From Aminobacter carboxidus (GTDB lineage Bacteria; Pseudomonadota; Alphaproteobacteria; Rhizobiales; Rhizobiaceae), in contig NZ_JACZEP010000002.1 in NCBI RefSeq assembly GCF_014863355.1, positions 798,455-862,454 on the forward strand: a DNA stretch of 64,000 bases, in the 5' to 3' direction. The translations under genes were made by a program, and so were the position numbers. Below the pieces are notes generated by a model. That model was not told the origin of the DNA. It did no database searches and saw only the letters and a list, made by a program, of their open reading frames with translations. How positions within the stretch are numbered: the stretch's first letter is position 1; each line of letters starts with the position of its first letter. Below, piece by piece: positions 59,770-64,000 of this stretch.

Positions 59770-60165
59770 ATGAGAGCGACGGCATGGGGCGTCCAAGCCC
59801 TTCTTGCAGCTTCGTTTCTAGCCACCAATCCGGTTCATGCGGCAGGCGACGCGGCCGCCGGCAAGAAGGTCTTCACCAAATGCATGGCCTGCCACGACAT
59901 GGCGGTCGACAAGAACAAGATCGGCCCATCGCTGCATGGTGTCGTGGGCCGCACGGCCGGCACGCTGCCGAGTTTTGAAGCCAAATATTCCGACGCCATG
60001 AAGCAGGCGGGTGCTGGCGGCCTGGTCTGGGACGAGGCCAACATCGCCGCCTACATGAAGATGCCGAAAGAAAAGGTCCCGGGCAACAAGATGGCTTTTG
60101 CCGGTCTCAAGGACGATACCGATATCGCCAATGTGATTGCATATATCGAAGAGATGTCGAAGTAG
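59770..60165 (+). CDS. Class I cytochrome c (c2-like)
   Basis: A 131-residue periplasmic electron carrier. A signal peptide (MRATAWGVQALLAASFLATN...VHA) precedes the heme site KCMACHDM (Cys38, Cys41, His42) and the axial Met in NKMAFAGL. IGPSLHGVVGRTAG is characteristic of cytochrome c2. Start ATG 59770. It lies about 1.8 kb from the CuA oxidase operon on the same strand and is a plausible electron donor for it. Confidence 0.93.
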   Translation: MRATAWGVQALLAASFLATNPVHAAGDAAAGKKVFTKCMACHDMAVDKNKIGPSLHGVVGRTAGTLPSFEAKYSDAMKQAGAGGLVWDEANIAAYMKMPKEKVPGNKMAFAGLKDDTDIANVIAYIEEMSK

Positions 60166-60512
60166 CCGCAAGACGGCAGCCGGATGCTCGCAGGCGGCTC
60201 GTGCCTCGCGAGCAGTTTCCGCAGAAATGCACATTTATTGTGCGGCGTCCTCCAAACGGGGGATGACGCCGCTGGCCAAATGGTGTTCATGACTGGGCGG
60301 GCGCCCCTGGCGCCCGGCGGATGCAAATGCATTTTCCGGGCGGCATTGCGAATGGTGGCGCTGCGATTGTAGACCCGGTCTGTATTGCAGGTTTGCGTTT
60401 TAAATATCTAGCTATTGGTGCCTCTTTGCGGGGGGAAACTGCGGCATTCCTTGGGAGACCTCGGAAGCCGCACCATTTCCTTAGGCACGGCCTCTTCAAA
60501 CCGGTTGCGCGT
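60166..60512. other. Intergenic region without a recognised gene
   Basis: About 350 bp between the convergent cytochrome c and histidine phosphatase genes. A GC-rich hairpin (GGGCGCC...GGCGCCC, 60299-60318) lacks a T-run. No credible reading frame was found. Confidence 0.5.
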
Positions 60513-61118
60513 CTAGTCCGGTGCGTCGAAGTCGGGCGCGACGGCGGCGATGTTATAGGCTTCGAGCCGTGCCGTCGGGGCGTCGGCCGTATCGAAGCTC
60601 AGGATCGTCGCGGTCCCAGGCGTCACCGGCACGACACGCGAGGGCGGCAGTCCCAGGAAGGCGTGGCAGGCAGCGCGGATGACACCGCCATGGACGATGG
60701 CGAGGGTGTCGCCGTTGCACTTCTTCAGGCAGTCCCGCAACCCTTCGACGATGCGGGCGCAGAAATCCGGCCATGGCTCGCCTCTGTCGGGGGTGAAGGT
60801 GCCGGCGCGCCAGGCGAGATATTCGTGCGGCCGCTCGGCCTCGAGCTCGTGCTTGATGCGGCCGGTCCAGTTGCCCATGTCGATCTCGCGCAGGCGCGGG
60901 TCAAGCGGCGCATCGCCATAACCGAGCAGGCCGGCGGTCTGGCGCGTCCGGCCAAGGTCGGAGACCACGACGTGATCAGGCGCCATCGCCTTGGCGAAGG
61001 AGACGAAGCTCTGGACCTGCTTGATGCCACGCGGCGACAGCGGCGCATTGTCATGGCCCTGGAGCCTGTGCTCGGCGTTCCAGGTGGTCTCGCCATGGCG
61101 CACCATTACCAGTCTCAT
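60513..61118 (-). CDS. Histidine phosphatase (phosphoglycerate-mutase superfamily)
   Basis: A 201-residue phosphatase. The catalytic block MRLVMVRHGETTWN gives the phospho-acceptor His, with SDLGRTRQTA, acidic LREIDMGNWTG and a second His in LAIVHGGVIRAAC. This is the classical RHG family; substrates range from sugar phosphates to nucleotides. It overlaps the ABC ATPase gene stop by 1 bp (TGATG), so it is the third gene of an operon with an ABC importer of ferric type. This repeats the pattern at 27-44 kb of phosphatases joined to such importers. Confidence 0.92.
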   Translation of the reverse strand: MRLVMVRHGETTWNAEHRLQGHDNAPLSPRGIKQVQSFVSFAKAMAPDHVVVSDLGRTRQTAGLLGYGDAPLDPRLREIDMGNWTGRIKHELEAERPHEYLAWRAGTFTPDRGEPWPDFCARIVEGLRDCLKKCNGDTLAIVHGGVIRAACHAFLGLPPSRVVPVTPGTATILSFDTADAPTARLEAYNIAAVAPDFDAPD

Positions 61119-62212
61119 CAGCTAATCCTTTCACCACTCATTGCAAAAACTGCGCTCGGCCCGTTGACGAAGCTGAGGCTTATCTGGTCGCCGATCGCGG
61201 CACGGAAGTAGCCGTCGGCCATCGCCGTCAGCCGCTGCCCGCCCGAAAACGCCGTCACCATGGTGCGCCCGGCGATCGGGGCGGCTTCCTCGAAACGGGC
61301 GCTGATCGTCGGCCGCCCCTCGATATTGCCGACCATCAGATCGTGGGCGCGGTAGAGAAGCTGCACGCCATCGCGCGCTTCGGCGCGGCTGGCGTCGGTG
61401 AGGCGCAGGCCGTCATAGACAAGGCCGTCGCCGCTCCTGGTGACTTCGATCAGATTGGCCGGCGGCGTGCCAAGAAAGGTGGCGACGAAGGTGGTGCGCG
61501 GGTTTTCCAGCAACTCCAGCGGCGCGCCGAACTGTTCGACCTTGCCATTGTTGAGCACGGCGACGTGGCTTGCCATGGTCATCGCCTCGACCTGGTCGTG
61601 GGTGACGTAGACAGAGGTTGCGCCGGTGGCGCGGTGGATGCGCATCAGCTCGCTGCGCATCTCGATGCGCAGCTTGGCGTCGAGGTTGGACAAAGGCTCG
61701 TCGAACAACAGGATGTTCGGCTTGGGGCCGATGGTGCGGGCGATGGCGACGCGCTGCTGCTGGCCGCCCGAAATCTCGGCCGGGTAACGCTCCTTGAGCG
61801 CTGCGATGCCGAGCAGTCCGAGCACCTCGTCGACACGGGCGGTACGCTCCGCCTTGCTCCATTTCGCCACCTTGAGCGGCCATTCGATGTTGCCGGCGAC
61901 AGTCATGTGCGGCCACAGCGCGTAGCTCTGGAACACCAGGCCGGCGTCGCGGGCGCCGGCATCGGCAACCAGGCCGCGGGCGCCGTCGGAGACAATGCGG
62001 CCCATGAAGGCCATTTCGCCCTCGCTTGGGGTTTCCAGGCCGGCGAGCATTCTGAGCAAGGTCGACTTGCCGCAGCCGGAGGGGCCGACAAGCACCAGGA
62101 AGGCGCCCTGCGGCACCGAGATGTCGACATTGTCGACGGCGGTGAAGCTGCCGAAACGCTTGGAGACGTTGTGGATCGCGATCGCGGCCGGATTGCCGTT
62201 GGCGGGGCTCAT
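61118..62212 (-). CDS. ABC transporter ATP-binding protein, system 3
   Basis: A 364-residue ATPase with Walker A GPSGCGKSTLLRM, LVFQSYALWPHMT, signature ISGGQQQRVAIART, LLFDEPLSNLDA and VTHDQVEAM, then a TOBE domain. Start ATG 62212, overlapping the permease stop by 4 bp. It resembles the system 1 ATPase in the Q-loop region. It is the second gene of the transport operon whose binding protein must lie beyond the right edge. Confidence 0.93.
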   Translation of the reverse strand: MSPANGNPAAIAIHNVSKRFGSFTAVDNVDISVPQGAFLVLVGPSGCGKSTLLRMLAGLETPSEGEMAFMGRIVSDGARGLVADAGARDAGLVFQSYALWPHMTVAGNIEWPLKVAKWSKAERTARVDEVLGLLGIAALKERYPAEISGGQQQRVAIARTIGPKPNILLFDEPLSNLDAKLRIEMRSELMRIHRATGATSVYVTHDQVEAMTMASHVAVLNNGKVEQFGAPLELLENPRTTFVATFLGTPPANLIEVTRSGDGLVYDGLRLTDASRAEARDGVQLLYRAHDLMVGNIEGRPTISARFEEAAPIAGRTMVTAFSGGQRLTAMADGYFRAAIGDQISLSFVNGPSAVFAMSGERIS

Positions 62213-63954
62213 GCGGATTTCCACTTCTGGACGCGGTTCTGCAGGCGGTGCGCCAGGAGCGTGGCGACGACGCAGAGGACGAGGATGACCATGGTGATGG
62301 CGTTGGCGAACTGCATGAAGCCTTCGGCGGCATAGCGGTAGGCAAGCATGGAGAGCACCGGCGAGGTCGAGGTGAACAGCAGCACCACCAGCGACAGGTC
62401 GCGCACGATCTTGACGAAGACCAGCAGCGCGCCGGCGAGCAGGCCGCGGATGGCCAGCGGCATGATGATGGCGCCCATGCGGCGGAAGAAGCCGGCGCCG
62501 GTCAGTCGCGCGCTTTCTTCGATGTCGGCCGAGATCTGGCCGAGCACCGAGCGGCCGGACTGGACCGCATAAGGCAACAGGTGAGCGGAAGCCGCCAGCA
62601 CCAGAAGCAGGAAGGTGCCGTAGAGCGACGGCAGCGGCCCGATCGGGGCGCCGAACAGCGCGATATAGGCGGCGGCGAAGGCGATGGAGGGGATCAGGAT
62701 CGGCATGAACGACACCTGGCCGAGCACCGTTGCCAGCACCGTGCCCTTGTTGCGGGCAATGGTATGGGCGAGCGCCAGGCCGAGCGCCATGGTGGTGATT
62801 GCCACTGTCACGGCGAGCTTCAGCGTCATCCACAGCGCCTCGATCAGCACCGGATTGCGGAAGATGCCGGCCTGGCCCTGGGCCATGTCGGTGCCGCCTT
62901 CGCCGATCCAGAAATGCGTCGTCCAGTTGGAAAACAGCGAGCCGTTCTGCAAGGCGAAGCTCGACGCGGTGAGGATCAGTGCCGGCAGGAAGGTGGTGAG
63001 CAGGCAAAGCAGCACGGCAACGGCAAATAGCGGCCAGCGCCACTTGCCGAGCGGGAAACGCTTGGTGCGGCCGCCCTTGCCGGTGACGGTGACGAAGTTC
63101 TTGCGCCCGGCGACGAGGCGTTCGCCAAGCCAGAGGAAGGAGGCGGAGACGACGATCAAAAGCAAAGCGATGACGAAGCCGCGCTCGGTCTGGCCGGTCT
63201 CGATCATGCCGAACAGCCGCGTCGACAGCGTCTGCATCCTGACCGGCAGGCCAAGCAAAGCAGGGGCGGCGAAGTTGGAGACGGCACCGGCGAAGGTCAG
63301 CGATGCCGCAGCGATCAGTGCCGGGGTGACGACCGGCAGGATGATGCCGAAGAAGATGCGCGAGCGCCTGGCGCCCGCCACTTGGGCAGCTTCGACGAGG
63401 TCGGCGCCGATCGAACTCAAGGCGGCCGAGATGACGGTGAAGGCGAGCGAGTAGTAATGCGCAATCAGCACGATCAGCGTCGGCACCAGGCCCCAGGCGA
63501 GCCAGTCGGGAACGATATAGCCATTGGCCTCGAAGAAGCCGAGCGAGCCGCCAAGCCGGCTGTTGCGAAACAGCGCACCCCAGGCAAGGGCAGCGGCAAA
63601 GCTTGGGATCATGAACGGCATGGTGGCGAGCAGGCCGATGGTTTTGGGTGCCGGCACGTCGGTGAGCATCACCAGCCAGGCAAGAAAGCCGCCCATCAGG
63701 ATGCAGCCGACGGCAACGCCGACACCGAGCAGCACTGTGTTCCACAGTGGCCGCCACCACAGGTTTTCGGACATTTTGGAAGCAAGCACCGCCTGCCAGG
63801 CATCACGGCCTTCGACGGTCAGGGTGGCAAACACGATCTTGACCAGCGGCGCGACGACGAGGACCGAAACGATCAGGATCAGGAGGATGGGCACGAGTGT
63901 CTCGGAGCGCAAAAAGCCTCTCCTCGACAACACGGATGTTGCGACGGCGGACAT
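62209..63954 (-). CDS. Ferric-type ABC permease, fused two-domain, system 3
   Basis: A 581-residue permease with two homologous halves: EAAQVAGARRSRIFFGIILP near residue 205 and EESARLTGAGFFRRMGAIIM near residue 480 are the EAA-like loops. About 12 helices. Start ATG 63954; GTG 63969 is an alternative. The closest relatives in the window are the system 1 and 2 permeases. The gene is first in the visible part of the operon, with the binding-protein gene probably right of the window. Confidence 0.9.
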   Translation of the reverse strand: MSAVATSVLSRRGFLRSETLVPILLILIVSVLVVAPLVKIVFATLTVEGRDAWQAVLASKMSENLWWRPLWNTVLLGVGVAVGCILMGGFLAWLVMLTDVPAPKTIGLLATMPFMIPSFAAALAWGALFRNSRLGGSLGFFEANGYIVPDWLAWGLVPTLIVLIAHYYSLAFTVISAALSSIGADLVEAAQVAGARRSRIFFGIILPVVTPALIAAASLTFAGAVSNFAAPALLGLPVRMQTLSTRLFGMIETGQTERGFVIALLLIVVSASFLWLGERLVAGRKNFVTVTGKGGRTKRFPLGKWRWPLFAVAVLLCLLTTFLPALILTASSFALQNGSLFSNWTTHFWIGEGGTDMAQGQAGIFRNPVLIEALWMTLKLAVTVAITTMALGLALAHTIARNKGTVLATVLGQVSFMPILIPSIAFAAAYIALFGAPIGPLPSLYGTFLLLVLAASAHLLPYAVQSGRSVLGQISADIEESARLTGAGFFRRMGAIIMPLAIRGLLAGALLVFVKIVRDLSLVVLLFTSTSPVLSMLAYRYAAEGFMQFANAITMVILVLCVVATLLAHRLQNRVQKWKSA

Positions 63955-63971
63955 GACAATCTTTCTCACTG

Positions 63972-64000
63972 GAGAGACCGGGGGGGGAGAGACCGGGGGG
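63972..64000. repeat. Short tandem G-rich repeat at window edge
   Basis: GAGAGACCGGGGGG-like sequence occurs twice up to the end of the window, upstream of the system 3 permease. It is too short and cut off to interpret. Confidence 0.4.

Noticed and set aside
61118..63760. 880-codon frame joining permease and ATPase regions as one protein
   Set aside because: Its first part is a shifted reading of the permease gene. The real ATPase begins at 62212, overlapping the permease stop by 4 bp.

Overview
The window looks like a chromosomal stretch of an alphaproteobacterium of the order Hyphomicrobiales (Rhizobiales), probably Mesorhizobium/Aminobacter-like. Supporting signs are a PhyR-NepR-EcfG general stress cassette, several HWE/HisKA_2 histidine kinases, GC-rich coding sequence, ABC importers of rhizobial type, and scattered short palindromic intergenic repeats of the kind common in rhizobia. 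The genus is an inference. I found no rRNA, tRNA, phage, transposase or CRISPR array.

Layout. 0-1.7 kb: end of a sugar ABC importer (XylH-like permease, short XylG/FrcA-like ATPase). 1.8-13.9 kb: a general stress response island with PhyR, NepR and EcfG, three HWE/HisKA_2 kinases, an SdrG-like single-domain regulator, a Crp/Fnr regulator and small envelope or membrane proteins (DUF1328, DUF883, holin-like, AI-2E transporter, PRC-barrel, Gly-zipper lipoprotein). Eight promoters match GGAAC-N16/17-CGTT exactly and a ninth differs at one base. 14-19.4 kb: metabolic genes (PMH-like sulfatase-superfamily hydrolase, glyoxalase-fold dioxygenase, alpha/beta hydrolase, GNAT protein, SDR). 19.4-24.8 kb: a hybrid kinase, two divergent OmpR-type regulators (one with a degenerate receiver), small membrane proteins and an L,D-transpeptidase. 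24.8-26.9 kb: gmd-fcl for GDP-L-fucose.

27-44.2 kb is the most unusual region. Two ferric-type ABC importers, one with tandem paralogous binding proteins, are interleaved with a HAD phosphatase, two inositol-monophosphatase-family enzymes, a dual-specificity phosphatase-like protein, a metallophosphoesterase, a DIPP-like Nudix hydrolase and a LacI regulator. Palindromes TTGCAC-N4-GTGCAA (or one base off) lie before the first transporter operon, before the second phosphatase operon and before lacI. I infer one LacI-controlled regulon for uptake and dephosphorylation of a phosphorylated organic compound. A related transporter joined to a histidine phosphatase sits at 60.5-64 kb.

44.2-45.65 kb is a repeat island in which 63-bp REP-like elements in opposite orientation flank a solo GIY-YIG nuclease gene. 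45.7-53.1 kb is a copper module: YqaA-like membrane protein, CueR/HmrR regulator, multicopper oxidase, His/Cys-rich protein, ferredoxin-type reductase, glutaredoxin, CopA ATPase and CopZ chaperone. Three MerR-type promoters with 19-bp spacers precede cueR, copA and copZ. 53.4-58 kb encodes a CuA-containing cytochrome oxidase (subunits II, I, two III-like, IV). It is followed by a YbaK-domain protein, a DUF2189 membrane protein and a cytochrome c.
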